Shown here: piece after piece, positions 24,903 to 39,011 of the stretch
How positions within the stretch are numbered: position 1 is the first letter of the stretch
Layout of the letters: the number at the start of each line of letters is the position of its first letter
NCBI GenBank assembly: GCA_018697195.1
Contig: CM031864.1
Location: 24,562,086-24,626,085, forward strand
Source of the DNA: Certhia americana
Lineage: Eukaryota; Chordata; Aves; Passeriformes; Certhiidae
DNA: 64,000 nt
Direction of reading: 5' to 3'
The notes under the pieces: generated by a model
Told to the model about the DNA's origin: nothing
The model's input: the letters and a program-made list of their open reading frames with translations, nothing else
Database searches by the model: none
Program-made: the position numbers and the translations under genes

Positions 24903-27900
24903 GTGAGTGCGCTGCCTCCGCCGCGGGGTGCGGGGAACAATAGGGCGGGAGAGCTCTGCCCGCCTCGCCGAGAAAGGAGGCGGAGGGGCGGGCGCTGGGA
25001 TGAGATGATCTTCAGAGGTGCTTTCTACTTCTAACAATTCTGTGACTTTATGCCTCGCCAGGCCTCAGGATCCTGCCGGGCTCGATTTCCGACCGTCTCG
25101 GGCAGGCGGGGAGGAATCGCGGGTGGCTGTGCCCGATGCGGGGGAGGCGGAGAGGGACTGGCTCCGGCTGGGGGTGGGGAGAGGCAGCATCGCCTCAGGC
25201 TGCGGCGGCCGAGGGATAGGCGGCTTTTGTGTCCCCTCTGCCTGCTGTTGTTTTTTCCAGGGGCTCTGCCTGCCTCTGCATGAGAAAACTCATCCCTGTG
25301 TCGCGTTGAACAACAGAGACGGGGGGAACATAATGACAGAGCCCTACCCGTCCCCGGGACACCTCTCCTGCCTGGGTTATGGCTCTTTTGTCTGTCGCGC
25401 CTGAGGGAAGAGCGAGGTGGCCGCGGTGTCCCCTCTGCGTGGGGACAAACGATGGGGAAACCGCACGGGATCTCCCTGACTTGCACTAGTTTTTCCACCC
25501 TGGCATTGTTTTGGCTCTTGGATTACACCCACAGAGTGGGTAGGATTTCATGCCGGAGGTGCGGTGTTGGTGTAGCTGGGATTTAATTTGCTTTGATGGT
25601 TGGGAATGTCCTGGTGTCAGGTTTTGTCCTCAAAAGCCATTGGGAGGTCTGTCTTGTTTTAAAGCAGGGAACTGATGCAGGTTTTGGGGTTTTTTTTCCT
25701 AGGAACTGGGAATGTTTTGTTTACCTCCGCATGCTTTTTTGTCCAGACTATATCCCTTATTTTTTATAAATTTTAGTCAAGTACGAGCGACAATTCATTT
25801 GTTCCTCCAGCAGAAGCTATAGTTTTCTGTGTGTTTTTGCCGTATTGAAAATGGCTGAAGTCGGAGGAAAACATTAAAAATTTGCAAAAGTAATTCAAAG
25901 GTTCAAAGTAACCTGGATTGTGGCTGAGCTGCTTTAATCATTGTAACTGGTGTAGCAATGCTGTCATTTAATAACTCTGCTGGAAGATAAATGCAACTGT
26001 TAAATTCAGCATTTATACTCTGTTCACATTATTTGGCTATAGAATTGCGATATAACACAGGAATAATACAAGGCAGAAGTTAATGTATTCCTAAACATAC
26101 CTTTTCTTACTTCTTTCAAGCTTATAAGGATGTGGAGGTGGTTAATTTTGTCAGCTAGAAATGTCTGTATTGCTACGTTTGAAGTCAACAAAGCTAATAT
26201 GGGACTTCATGGCTGTATAAATAACCTGTGTTCAGGAGCAGTTGGTACATTACTGCCAGTTTCTAAGCTTCACCTGGAGCACCATGGCTTTCTTTAGTGC
26301 ATTAATACACAATGCTGATAATGAAATTATGGTTCCCACTAACATAAATAGAAGCAGACGTTATCAGGCACCTTTACCTTCTCAGACACCGTTTATGGCT
26401 TTGCCTTCCTGTCCTAGAAAAGGGTCTGTCAAAGCAGACAGCCTGACAGGCTGCTTGGAGGGAAATTTAGAAAGGCAGGTACCATCAGAGCAGCCTTTTG
26501 ACAGTCAGAGACTTGAGTTTGTCAGTCACTTTTGAGCAGCAGGAACCTTCATCAGCATAAATGGGAAGTAACTTATATGGTTTCTGGTGTTTTGTTGTTT
26601 GTTTTTGTGAGGGTTTTTTTGTCCGCTTTGTTTCCAAACTTGTTTAGTTTAAAGCGAAATATTTTAGAAATTTCTGATGGGACTGTTGTATGCTGATAAT
26701 TTAAAAAACTAATGTTCCAGTGAACAGATGAACATACGAATCTGGAAACTGCAGACATTAATATTTCAGAGTTTAATTTAGGGGCATCTTGAGGCATGTA
26801 TTATTATATAAAAGCAGATGAAGAGAAACAAGCAGGAATGCTTTTGGAAACTTTGGACGTGTTGCTAATGATTCATCAGCAATCTGGGTGGAGCCATTAT
26901 CAATCTTGTTGAATTAAGCATCACAGAAGTTGAGATTTAGTGAGTGTGTATATTAAAATAATGCTTTAATTGGTTTGTATGTGGTTCAGAAGTCTTGGAT
27001 GACACTGGTGCTGGCTGTCTTTGATAGTGATGGCAAAAACTGACATCCCATTTTATTAGGGTCTCTAACTCTTAACTAACCAGTGCTAAAAGTAAAAGGT
27101 GTTTCATGATACTTAGGAAATTGACCTTTCCCACTCTAATATGTAGTGATATGAAGGATAATTACCTTTTTTTTTTTTTAATTCTGCACCAAAAATTATG
27201 GTTTACATGCTGGATACCTGGGAAAAAAGAGTTTCAGCCATTTGAAAGAACTTGTGGAGTCGTAGCTGTCCAATGGTATGACATGTAAAGCTGAATTAGA
27301 AGGAGAGAACTCATCTGTGTGTAAGTTCTCAAACTTCCCAAGAATCTCAGAATAGTGATGCAGAAGCCACTATAAGGTATCTTTTAAGCAGGTGACCTTT
27401 ATAAAACTTTGTAATTTTTTGCAAAGCCTACTCATTGTTTAAAATTCTTCTTCCCCCGTGGTTTCAATGAATCATTTTGCAGATGAAAGTCTGTGTGGTT
27501 TTGTGGTGGTTTTTCCCACACCCAGTAAATCAGGTGGTTGTGTGCTGGAGCATCCCAAGTAACATTGGGTGGTGGGCCAGAAAAACAAATCTGACTCAAA
27601 GTGCATAGCAAATAAACCATAGGGGAATTAGGTTTTTTAAATTAGTGTCTTGGACTTGTGCTAGGTAACAAATGTGAAACCATTATCATACAGGAATAAA
27701 GATATAATATACTCCCATTGTGAAAGATTATTGTATAAACACACTGCTCCAGCTGAAATTTCAGTATGACCTTCAAGATTCCACGTAGGCTCTCTTACAG
27801 TAATGTAGTCTGAAGTCTAGGGACTCTGCTAACTTGAGAAAGAAAGCCACAAATGTTTACTTACGTTGTATTACTTTCCTTTGTGTGCAGAGATTCTGCA

Positions 27901-30900
27901 GTGTGCCCAGAGTTAGGCACAGTTCCCATCACTGAGTCTGACCACTTGTTTTACTGAAGAAGTGCATCTCTTGAATGTTACCTTTTGCATCAGTCTCATG
28001 TTCTTCATTACCAGTACGGTTAAAACTGAAATGGTATTAGATTTCCTGGGCCAAGTGATTTCCTAATCAGGTTTTTTATTTGTGGAAGTGTGTTAATGGG
28101 CAAGAAGGCACCAAAGTCCTGATGACTTTTTATAAATAGATTTTTCTGATATAAAAATAATTTCTGGTTAGTGTGCTTGAGGAAACAGCTTTCCTGTTAC
28201 CTCCTGTTACCATTGCATGGTAACAATGTATTTGGTGTTATCAGGCTGGAGAAGAAAGATATTGGTGGTAGAAATAGAAAGAATTCCGAATAGTTTGCTG
28301 TAAATGTGTGTTGTCGGGGGCAGTACCAGTTGTACACTGCTCTGTGTTAGTGTAGAGGAGTGTTTCATGCAAGTATGATGGGTTTCTCAGCCTCACATTG
28401 AGATTACTTTCTAATGGAGTGAGAAGCAAGGCAGCTGCAGGGGATCTAAGGGAAACTTTCAGCAGGTAGAGATGGTTTATCATATCCATCAAGGCATATA
28501 TGCATATACAAAAGGGCCTGGACATCCTATGCAGTCTTTTACATGAAAACTTCCCACATGCTAGGTTAGCTTTTCTTCCCCCCCCAAAAAAAGCAGTGTT
28601 TCAGGAAGCCTAAAAAACACAAGGAGAATAAAATCTCTCTTTATCACTTGATTGTACAAGGTAGGTAGAGGCCCACAATGTAAGCTACCTTGTTAGAATG
28701 AAGGCTTTTTTAGGAATGTGGACAAAAATCTTCATATGAGAGAGAGATGTAAGGAGGAGAGGGGAGACAAGAGAAGAGGACTGTTTTGACACACAGAAGG
28801 ATTCTTTTTTTTTTTTCATTCTGCTACATAAGAAATGGAAGACCCACAGTTAAACTGTAAAGTAGTGGAGGTGTTGCTGGAGGAACAGAACTTTCACTTG
28901 CTTCACATAGATTGTGACAGAGTTGCCATGTAATTTGATACAAAGAACACAGAAGAGAGTGTTTGTGTCAGGGAATGCTGTGGTGAATCTGGCATTCAAT
29001 ATTACAGAAACTGCAGGATTTATTGACAGTTATGCCATACAGCCATGGTCACTAAAACCACCATAAGGGGCACCCTGTTCTTGCCTCTTGCTGAATAGAC
29101 CCCTCTTACTACAGATTGCTTGCAGAACTACTTTTTAAATTATTAATTTTCAGTTACTGAATTTCGGGTGTTTGTGGTGTGCATACTATATTGATCTGAG
29201 GTAGGACTGCTTCAGCTACAAGACAAATGAAGAAACAAAATGTTTGGTGTAGCTGAAATGGTTGAAAAGTGCTTGGCTGGGAGAATGAGGTCTTGCAGGT
29301 GGTTCCTTATTTCTTTTAGTTTATTTTTTTTTTAACATGGAAAGTCTGGTTGGTCTCATATCTCTATTATTCCAGCTTAATAGGTGTTTTTTTAATTTTC
29401 TAATTAAATACTCCTTCAAAGCAGGCTGTTAATCTTAAATTAAAATCTAGACATTCAAAATACAATTATTTTTCAAGATGCTTCCGTGTTTATTAGACCT
29501 GGCAGGATAAGCTTTGAAAGATGAGGTATGGTTGTTTTTAAACCTGTTGTTGTTAACAAAATGCTGATTGATCAGCTGATGGAGCAGGAATACTTCTAGC
29601 CTGGACTAAAGGTCTTCTCAGCATTTTCTCCTGAACTCATTTTCAGCAATTACTTTAGTTCAAATGGTGAGCAAGTTGGAAGCGTTTTCAACCACAACTT
29701 TTAATTTCCTTACTATTTATAAAGGAGGCATCTACTAGAGTTGCAGACATCTCACCTCTTTGCTGTGCTCTGGAGGTTTTCAGAGACTTGCAGCTAAATA
29801 TTTTTGAAAAAATTGTGTCAGCCATTGTTGGTCCCCAGCTCAAAATTGGGTGCTATCTTTAGGGCAAAAGGAGTAAGGGTCAGGGAAGGTATTACAAAGC
29901 AAATGAATTGAAATTCATTCCATGGAGGGTGGTCTTAATTTCCTGCTTGTTAATAAACCAAGTTCTGTGGAACACTCCCAGTGTTGGTAGCATTTTTACT
30001 TTCTCTGTGCTTTGTTTTCTGCATAAACGTTCCTCATGATGACTTGTCACTCCTCACTTTTTGTAGCAATTGTGTTTGAATTAGTAACTTCTCTGTATCT
30101 GACTACAGTGACTGTGTAATACCAATGCCCTTCAACAGTGACTGAAATAAACCTCTTACTGTTGACTTACTTTTCCTGTAAGTCACATTCTTTCAGCTTG
30201 TTCTCCTTCCACCTACATTCCTTTTATTACCACTTTAAAATGGAAGTCCTCCAGGTACTATTTGATGTTAGAACTGTACCAGCAAATAGAATTGTTAGGA
30301 CTTCATTATCCAGCCACTCACAGTGCAGCAAGACGAAAGTGTTTTGTCCTTTGGGTTTTTTCAATTCTGCGGTAAGATGCAAGAACTGAAGGAGAGACCT
30401 TGAAATTAATGGAAACTAGATTGTAAATCAACAGTAGAAAGTGAGTTTGATTAGCTTATATGGCATACCTGAATTGTGGCATGTTGCATAAACATTTTAT
30501 GACCATTAATGATCCTGGTAGTTATGCAGGCCTAATGATAATTAAGTCTCACCTTTCTGGATATAAGCTGTTCTCTGGGAGGCTTAATAGAAAAAGTTGC
30601 CCTGCCTTTCTAAGTGAACATTATGCAAATTAATTCTTGAAAAATCTCTTCATAAGTCCAGTGAAGCAATCACATTTGTGGTGTGTCACAATTTAAAACT
30701 CCTGTTTCATTGTATGAAAATCAAACCTGGGGTTTTTGCCACAGATTGAAGTGGGGAGATAGGAAACAGCAACACGCTGTCCTGCTTTACAATCTACGTA
30801 TAGAAGAAAGAGCAGGAATTGTGAAGCAAGTCTCAGCCTCTACCCTGTACAAATGAAAAATCTTCACAGCTGTATATGATGTTGCATATGTATTTCTTGA

Positions 30901-33900
30901 GCTCTACTAGAGCAATAGTTTGTTTAACATAGTGTCTGGAAGTTGGTTCTCCACGTCTGAGGGGCTTCATACCAAATCACCAGGCCCCTAATGTAAACAG
31001 AACTAATTAATGATATTTGAAAGATCTTGATAAATAGCTGTTTATCATCATATAGAAATTGTCACTGGTCACCTGCATTGTTGTTAATTACTGTGTAAGT
31101 AGCCAACATCCAGAAAAATTTGGAAGCTGGAATATTGCTTGCTCTTATTTAGCAGCTCTGAAGGACAGTAATTCTTGGTCTTGCTTGCTTTGTAGAGGGG
31201 ATGTGGATTTTGGATCAAAAATAGATGAGAACAGGGCAAAATCTCACAAATTACTAAAGCAATTGCAAAGAAAATACCATTCTCAGATGTACTTTTCCAG
31301 ACTTGAAATAACTTTTCTCTAAGGAGTCTTTATTTTTGCTTGCTAAAATGCTGTGTTTTCTTTGTCGGATTTTTTTTTTTTTTCCTGGATGCATGGTTAC
31401 CTTTACCTCTCCTGTTCTCTTTAATGGTCTTTCATTCTTTGTTTTTCTTCTATTTTATTTTTTTTCCCCATTTAACTTTGTTGTGGTCTGACTCACTCAT
31501 CCATTCAGCCAGCTAATGCTGGTAAGAGAGATGCTTGTTGCCTCTAGTTTCATTGCTTTATACAGAGTTGCAGGATGGGTGGTTTGGTTAATGGAGCAAC
31601 CTGTGAGTATTCTTTGTTCTTAGACTTTACTGGGGACTGATGAAACACCACTGCTTCCTGGATCTGAGGAGATGTTAGGGAGTCTTGTGACCACTTTGGT
31701 GTTGTGAATTTGAAAGGAGAGATGGAGGAAGATAAAAATAAGTTAGGCTAAACTGACCTGATAAGATGGACTGGGTTAGTTAAACTAAAGGCAACAACTC
31801 AGGCTGTCCTTCCTGTTTTATACGTCAGTCTGCCATTTAATTGTGTGAAAAGGCCTCCTGTATAATTAATTAAAAAGGAAGCCTTATTAGTGCTGCAAAA
31901 ACCTATAGTCAATTTTAATTTTAGTCTTCGTTGTTTAAACCAGGGCTTATGGATAGCCTTGGCACTGTAACTTCTTTGTAAGTGAATCATAACAGTGGAA
32001 AGAAAATGTTATTCAGGAAAGTGAGAATTGCTTAAACTTTGATTGCTTGGAGTAGACCAGAGTATTTAAAATGTAACTGGTTTGTTGCCAGCTATTGTTA
32101 AGAGTCTACTGAAGAGATGTGAGCCAGCAGGATTCTCTTCTGGGATGGCTAACCTGCGTGTGGATTGTTACTTTCCTGTACTTGTGTGCTGTATTAAATC
32201 ATGCTAGCTGAATATACCTCTTCCATGCTACCTTTTAATGCTGCTTGTCCATTGGTTTGTAGTTTATACAAAGCCATTTCTTGGTTTGAAAATATCTTGC
32301 TTTGTTTCCATCTGGTTTTGTCTCCTGAACATTTGATTCCATTTTAAGGATGTATTTGTGTTAAGAATCTGCAGGAACGTGAATAATTTCAGTGCACAGA
32401 AAAGGTGCTCAGAGTAAGGGTTGGCTGTATTTGGAAACCCTCAAATCAAAATCAAACCCTCAAACCCTAAATCATCCCATCTCTTTTTTTATAAGAGATT
32501 CCCTGTTGATAAGAGTACAAGAGTGGAGGTATGCGGAATAACCAAGTTCAAACTTGGGCCAAAATGCATTGGGAAACTGAGCTTTTTGGTTTTCCCTTCA
32601 GTGATACTGCTTTAGCATTTTACTGGTGACCTGCCTGTAGGCATAAAGGTTCTGTTGGTGTACAAGATACTTCTTATTTTTATTAAAATAATAAAGTGAA
32701 AGCTGTGCACAGAGCTCTCAAACACCTTAACTGGGAAGCAAAAAGGCAGAGTCTAGTCGGTTGCAAACCAAAATAAATTCCTTAAGTTATACTTGTACTA
32801 AATTTACCCCTTTTCTCTAATTATTACTAGACTTAAGTCTTATCTTCTCTCTGAGCAGTGTGATCTTTGTAGAATATATTCTTAGTGGGGGGAAACGTGG
32901 CAAAATTTTCATCTGTCCGTAATGCATTATGTTCTTTCTCATTTCTGTAGTATTTGCAAAAAGGAAAAAATAAAAATAGGACTAATAAGATGGTATCAAC
33001 ACTGACAAGTAGCTTTCAGGCTTTTTTTTTTTTTTTTTCTTTTCAGCATTCATTCCTTTACCAGGAGTATTGGAAATTCATCAGTTAAGGCAGAATAACC
33101 AAAGTGTCAATGTCTGTACTGTAGTTCATAGAAATGTAATATTTCCCTCCTGATTTTCTGTAAAACTAAGGACTTACACGACTTCAGCAGAGATCTGTGG
33201 TAAGTTTTCTGGTCACTCCTTTCTCAGTGGAACTTTTCTGTCAAATGCTTCTAAGAAAATAACACTCAAGGGCTGGGTGGGGATGTCTGTGGGTGTGTTT
33301 CTGAGGAGAATTACATGCTCAAAGCAGTTTTTATGTGAGTTTTTAGATTCACTAGACCGGCTGAGAATAGAACTTGAGCTTGGCCATGATGTAGGTGACT
33401 TCAGGACATACAGGAAGAAAGGCTTCCACAGAAATCCTTGCTATTGACATTTGAGGATGTGATGTTGCTATTGCATTAGGCACTACAGGCAAGGAAAGGG
33501 GTGTGGAATCAGGATTACTCACCAGGTATTAAAATAGTTACAGGTATATTTTAGCTAAAATCTCGACTGAACCTCCCCCCACCATTCTGCAGTGTCTTCC
33601 TGTGAGTAATACAGGTATTCACCTGATAAATAAAAATGTGATGTGTCCTTCCCCAGGAGAGGCGGGTGGGGGAAAATGCCCTTGCTTATTTACCAGTTCA
33701 TATTACAGTATTTGGGAGCCTTCAGGAAGGGGAAGTGAGTGACAGCAATCCTTTCCTTCAAGCACATCAGATCATTCATTAATGTAATTTCAGAAACTTG
33801 GTGTAGCTTTTGAGAAGTGGGTGTAGTCAGTGATGTTGTTGTGACAGGCTGCTATGTGAGTTGTCATTGCAGAATAAAAATGGACAGTATGGAAATTCAG

Positions 33901-35536
33901 TGACTCAAGTATGCTAATAAATACATTTAAATACTTTGTTCTTGTAAGGTTTTGCATGCTGAATAATTCCCAGTGCAGTTATAAGGACTTCACTAGTGCT
34001 ATTTGCCTTTGGCTTAGCCATTTTTAGAATTTTCTCTTTTTGAATTGTTTGTCATTAGGTTTTATTCATGGCTTTTATTCCAAAACCAGCAAGTGACCGA
34101 ATGCAGGTATGGGTAAATGGACTGCATGGGTGGTAAGAGAGTTTCAATGCCTAGTTTTCCTTTCCTATACCTTATGATATATTTGGATACCTGCTGTTTA
34201 ACCAAATTTACACAACACAAGTCAGAGGAAACATAAACTATCAGATCATGCAAATATTGGCTGTACATGGCTGGGTTGTCACTTGCCATGCCTTGAACTG
34301 CAGTAACAGTGGTGCAATGGGCAGCTGAGTTCTATTTTTAAGACCCTTAAAAGTAGGAAATTTGAAAAATGGAAGGATCTTTCTGAGTAGTTCATGTGTG
34401 CCATAACTGTAAAACATCAATCAGATGAACTGTCAATGTACTGGAAAAGCTAGTACTGCAGTCAGGGTGTGTAAAGGCTCAAACTCTTGGAGTCTCTTAG
34501 CAGCCTGGGACAATGCATATTAAAAACTCATGGTGAGCTGTCCCTACTTCAAGGAGATTGTTCATGGAACTTAAATCACCCAAATGAAGTTCAGAGTTAC
34601 TTGATTTTGCAGCTACTGATATTTTCTTTGAGCATATTTCAGTCTTATCTTAAGATACCAGACTAGATAAGCCTTTATATAGTCCAGTATCTTGGTTTGC
34701 CTTGAGTGATGTCTGAATTTCTGTGAATCAAGTTCATTACTGCAAGTTTACCCTTTGCTTTTAAAAAGTTAAGTTGGTTCAGCATGCTGTGGAGATCTGT
34801 GTACTTTTTAGTAACACAACTCTGGCAGTAGTTTGTGAGATAATTTGTGAGATTGTATCCCTTATATCTTTTATTTTACATCTTTCTGGTTGCTGATACT
34901 CTAATAGTATAATTGTAATATGTTTTTAGAGATTAATATATCTTTGAAGACTGAAAATGAGAAAAATTCTTCTTTGTGGACTGCTCCATTTAGAATAAGT
35001 CTCATGCAAAGTATGCAGTAAGTAAGATGACTTTCTTTTAATAGACAACGTTCCCTGTTTGGAGGAGAACTGTTTTTACAAGTTATAAGCAGCAAAAATC
35101 ATCAAGTTGGCACTGGATTTTTAGTAGATTACTCCCAGGATTATTGCATTTTGCCTTCTTGATTGAATGATTTTCAAGTTATGTAACTTTAAACTTCTAT
35201 AACTAGGGTTATAATTCAAAACATCTTTATAAAAGGATGTAGGATATTCTTTTTCTCAGTTTAATTCAGGCTCCTGTGAAAAATAAATATACCTTTTATC
35301 CATTACTGACTGATAGGAGGATCAATGAGATCCTCCTTGAGGGTTGGATTTTTTTCCTGTACATGACTATCTTACTTTGTTTGCTGTATTTAAAAAAAAA
35401 AAAAGAAATGTAAGGCAACAGCTTTCATTTTTGTGGTTCAGCATGAAATGTTTGTTGCTGGTTTAAGAGTCAGTTTTTAATGGAAACCCTGAGACTTGAC
35501 CCTTTTGTTTCCACTCACTAAAACTATGGATAATTT

Positions 35537-37262
35537 TGTCATGGGTTTGACACTGGCTAGAAGTCAGGTACCCACAAAAAACCCCAAACAAACCCAACCA
35601 AAAAACTATTCACTCATTCTCCTCTGCTATGGTTGAGCAGAGGAGGGGGAAAGAACAACTAAAAGGCTCACGGGGTGAGATAAGATTCAGGAGAAAACAC
35701 TGAGGGCAAAACAGGCTCAAAAATTGAAAGGTATAAAGAAAAAGTTTTTAACAGAATTAAAAGAGGATAATGAGAACTAAAATAAACCTTTAGAACACTT
35801 CCCCCCGCCGCCCCCCGCCCTTCCTTTCCCTTCATTGACAGCGCAAAGAGGAAAAACATGGGGTTTGCAGTCAGTTTGTCACTTCTAAAAATCTTTTCTT
35901 CAGTTCCTTTAGGGAAAAGAGTCTTCTGTTACGCTCTGAGGTCCTTCCCATGGGAGGCAGTTTGCTGTGAACATTTCAAACATGGTTCTAATTTTCACGA
36001 GTAGCAGTCCTGCCCAACCTGCTGCGTCCTGAGTCCCTCCCACGGGCAAAGCAGTGTTCCTACAACTGTTTTTCGTGGGCCATTGAGTTCATAGGGTGTA
36101 GTTTTCAAGGATGAGCTGTTCTAGTATAAAAGCAAGGGTCCTCTTCCTCTGTCCCTGGTAGCAAAGGTTCTCTCTGTCTCAGTTCAAGTTTCTCAATAGA
36201 TTACAGCTTTTCAGCATCCACACGCCCCGGTGTGAGCACCTGTTTTTTGTTTTTTGTTTTTTTTTTCACGGGCTGTGGGTGAGTTCTGCATCCCCCCATG
36301 CACTTCCTGAATTACAGGGACACAGTTCGTTGTATTATCGTCCTCAGCACGGCTTGCAGAAGAATCTCAGCTCCGATGCCTGGAGCATCTCCTCCTTCTC
36401 TCTCCCCTTACCTCCTTTTCACCGACCTTAGTGTCGCCATGTTCTCCTCGCATGTCTTCACCTTTTCCTTTTTTCTGACTCGGGCTGGAATTGGTGTCCA
36501 TAGGTTCGTTCGTTCTCAAATTCTACCGGCTGAAAGGTTTTCCTGGAGTTCCGCAGCGCTGAAAGGTTGATTCCTGCCGGGGCACGCCTCGGGAATTGTT
36601 GGTCACACGTTCCCCGCTGGCACTGCCGGCCCCGCTCAGCGCCTCCCCTCATGCGGGGCGCCGGAGAGGAGAGCTGCTGCCGCCGCCTCTGCCCTTCTCC
36701 TGGCGGCATAGCTGGCGAAAAGCGGCCGAGCAAGTAAAGTTCATTACGAGCCACGCCGAAACGGCAGCGACCGTGTGGCGCCGCCCCGGCCGCGTCGATT
36801 TCGGCCACGCGTTCCCTGCCGTGCGGTGCCGGGATGGCCCCGGCCGCTCCCCGCTCTCGGCTGGGGGCCGCCCCCGGCTGCACGGCTGCTCCCGGTGTTG
36901 GCCCTGGCCGCCCCCGGCTGCACGGCTGCTCCCGGTGTTGGCCCTGGCCGCCCCCGGCTGCACGGCTGCTCCCGGCGCCAGGATGGTCCCCCCGGCATGG
37001 CCCCGAGGGCCACGCCGAGAAGGGGCCCGGTGATCCCCCTCACCACCCCTCCGAGAGGCAGAAGAAAGAGGAATTGAGTTCCCTGTTTTCTTTTTAAATA
37101 TGTCATCACAGAGGTGTTGCTAGCATCCCTAATTGGGCCAGCCAATATGTAAGAGCCTTTAGGGATTGGCTCTGCTGGACACAGTAGCAATTTCGAGGAG
37201 CTTCTCTTTCAGAAGCAGCTTCTGTGGCTTCCTCCGCCCTCACTAAAAGCCAGATTGTGTTA
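35537..37262 (-). mobile_element. ERV LTR (avian type), GC-rich, antisense in RC3H1 intron 1
   Basis: On the minus strand the element ends with caaacccatgaca at 35537, a typical ...CA LTR end. Near its minus-strand start it has a CCAAT box (ATTGG on + at 37165-37169), with a TATTTAAAA-like box about 70 bases downstream (about 37092-37100). This is a promoter-like arrangement. The segment order matches a dispersed avian LTR from memory. The body is CpG-rich and contains a 40-bp tandem repeat. No retroviral coding region flanks it, so it is probably a solo LTR. Exact ends are uncertain. Confidence 0.65.
36867..36975 (+). repeat. 40-bp minisatellite, about 2.7 copies
   Basis: A 40-bp unit beginning gccgcccccggctgcacg starts at 36867, 36907 and 36947. 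The first two copies are identical, and the third breaks off after about 29 bases. It lies inside the GC-rich LTR. Confidence 0.95.
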
Positions 37263-39011
37263 AACTAACATAACTTTTAATGATGTTGTCATGCTGCGAA
37301 GAAAATATTCTATTTTTATGAATCTAGAAGGTGAGACTGACACCAAGGCTGCAAAATATTTAAGGATTGGATTTTTTTCACGTAATTGAAGGTTGCATGA
37401 AAAGTCTAATTCAAAAGGAGTACCTTGCCCCAGGCTATTTCTGGCCTCTGGAACTGCTTTTTTTAGCAGTGCTACAAATTGAATCACCGGCTGCCAGTAT
37501 CATTTAAAGCAAGTGAGGCTCAATTACATTCTGAGTCAGACTACCTGAATTAACCTGCTTTTCAGCAACAGTTGTGTGACCTCTCCTGCTGCTACTTGAA
37601 GACTTTAAGCTCTGTGTGAATGGTAATTTAACGCTGCCTAAAAGTCTTGAACAGGTTTGTCAGTGCTGTATAGTGTTTGGAATTTTACATCAAATCTGTT
37701 AGAGGTGTAGAGAAAGTCTTGTATAGTGTGTTGACTAGCTAATTTTTTATTTCTGCAATTGTTAACAAGAGAGTTGGAATTCTGCAGGCTCGGTGCCATT
37801 CCTGCCACAGCTGCCTCTTGACCTTGAATGACTCCAGAGCTGTAGTGTAGAGTAGGCTGTGTTATTAAAACACAATTGCAGTCTCTGTCATGAAAACAGG
37901 TAGAATTAAGATAAAGAACTTAAGTTTCACAGATGAGTAATATTCCTGCTATTATTGCAAGGGAAGCTGTTACACAACTCAACAAAGAAGTATATCTGGT
38001 TTTGTTTGGACCCTGTAAGCTATTTTTATATCAGCTATTGTAGCATTTACAATTACTTCCTTATTTGCATCTGGGTTCTAGGGGCAGTAAGGTGATGTGA
38101 GTTGCAGACTGCTAGAGCATTCTCCAGATAGTACTTCTTGGTGCTGTAACTACACTGAGCTCAAAGGATGGCTTTTACCATATTTGCATAACTTGCACCA
38201 TTAACCATTGCTTAAATCTAGAATTGTTTTTGAAATTAGATAATTTTGGTGTGGATTTAGTATAAAGTAACAATTCCACAAATTAAAGCTCACATTCCTT
38301 ATTCCATTTCACCTACTCTCATAATTCCAACCAGTTAGGATTGTGCACTGCAGATGCTGACTGCACTGCAGTGCAGTCATCCTTCTTGTTAGGATTGCTG
38401 AATAGCATTTAGGTAGCTAGTTAAAATTTAGTCAATACTTTCAAGATGGCTTCTGTTAATGAAGAAATACATAAAAAGTCTGTGTTGCCCTGGTTGTGTC
38501 CAAATAAGCTGCTTACGAAACTACACCTAAAAACTTTACAAGTATACTGATACTAAAATTGTCTGCCTTGGATTTCCTTCTTCTGTGCTTCCCACATTTT
38601 TTCCCTTGTTTCCAGGACTTCTTAACCATTTAATAGATCTAGAACATCTTCTGGAACCTTTTAGAATCGAATGTGAGAAGGAAGGGAATTTGGTTTGGAT
38701 AGAATTAGGTCCTTAGCAGAGATGAAGCATGGGCATGGAGAGTACTTTCTGGGAAGTAGTTTAAACTTGCCCTGCTCTAAGCCTATGCTTGAAAATGCCC
38801 TGGAATTGCTGAATAGGTAACCTTTCAGTATCTTCAGTCTTCCTTGGTTGTAGAATGCAAATAAGAGTCTGGATGCTTGGGTCCTCCACAAGGCGAAGGT
38901 GGTTAACACATATTAATTTATTCAGAGAGATTACATTCTGTTGCTGCTGTGCTAAATCTCATTTGAAGTATTGTGCTTGTAGGTAGTGGCTATGATTTGC
39001 TGCTTGTTTAC

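Larger units (their letters stand above)
24450..25480 (+). promoter_or_regulatory. RC3H1: CpG island and probable RC3H1 promoter
   Basis: GC content and CpG density rise abruptly above the flanking AT-rich DNA over about 1 kb. The island includes GC boxes, a G-rich homopurine tract and a YY1-like aagatggccgc motif at 24732. A strong splice donor (GTGAGT at 24903) lies inside it. No other CpG island of this quality lies between UCHL5 and RC3H1 exon 2. This makes it the best candidate for the RC3H1 promoter. Transcription start data are needed for confirmation. Confidence 0.75.

Noticed and set aside
24192..25037. 281-codon open frame on the minus strand in the CpG island, and several overlapping frames on both strands
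   Set aside because: The translation is low-complexity Pro/Ser/Arg and Cys-run sequence, caused by stop-poor GC-rich DNA and the G-run. Several frames are open at once and none resembles a protein.
36458..37190. Overlapping 100-148 codon frames on both strands
   Set aside because: They arise from the GC-rich LTR and its 40-bp repeat, giving repeated peptides. No homology is recognised.
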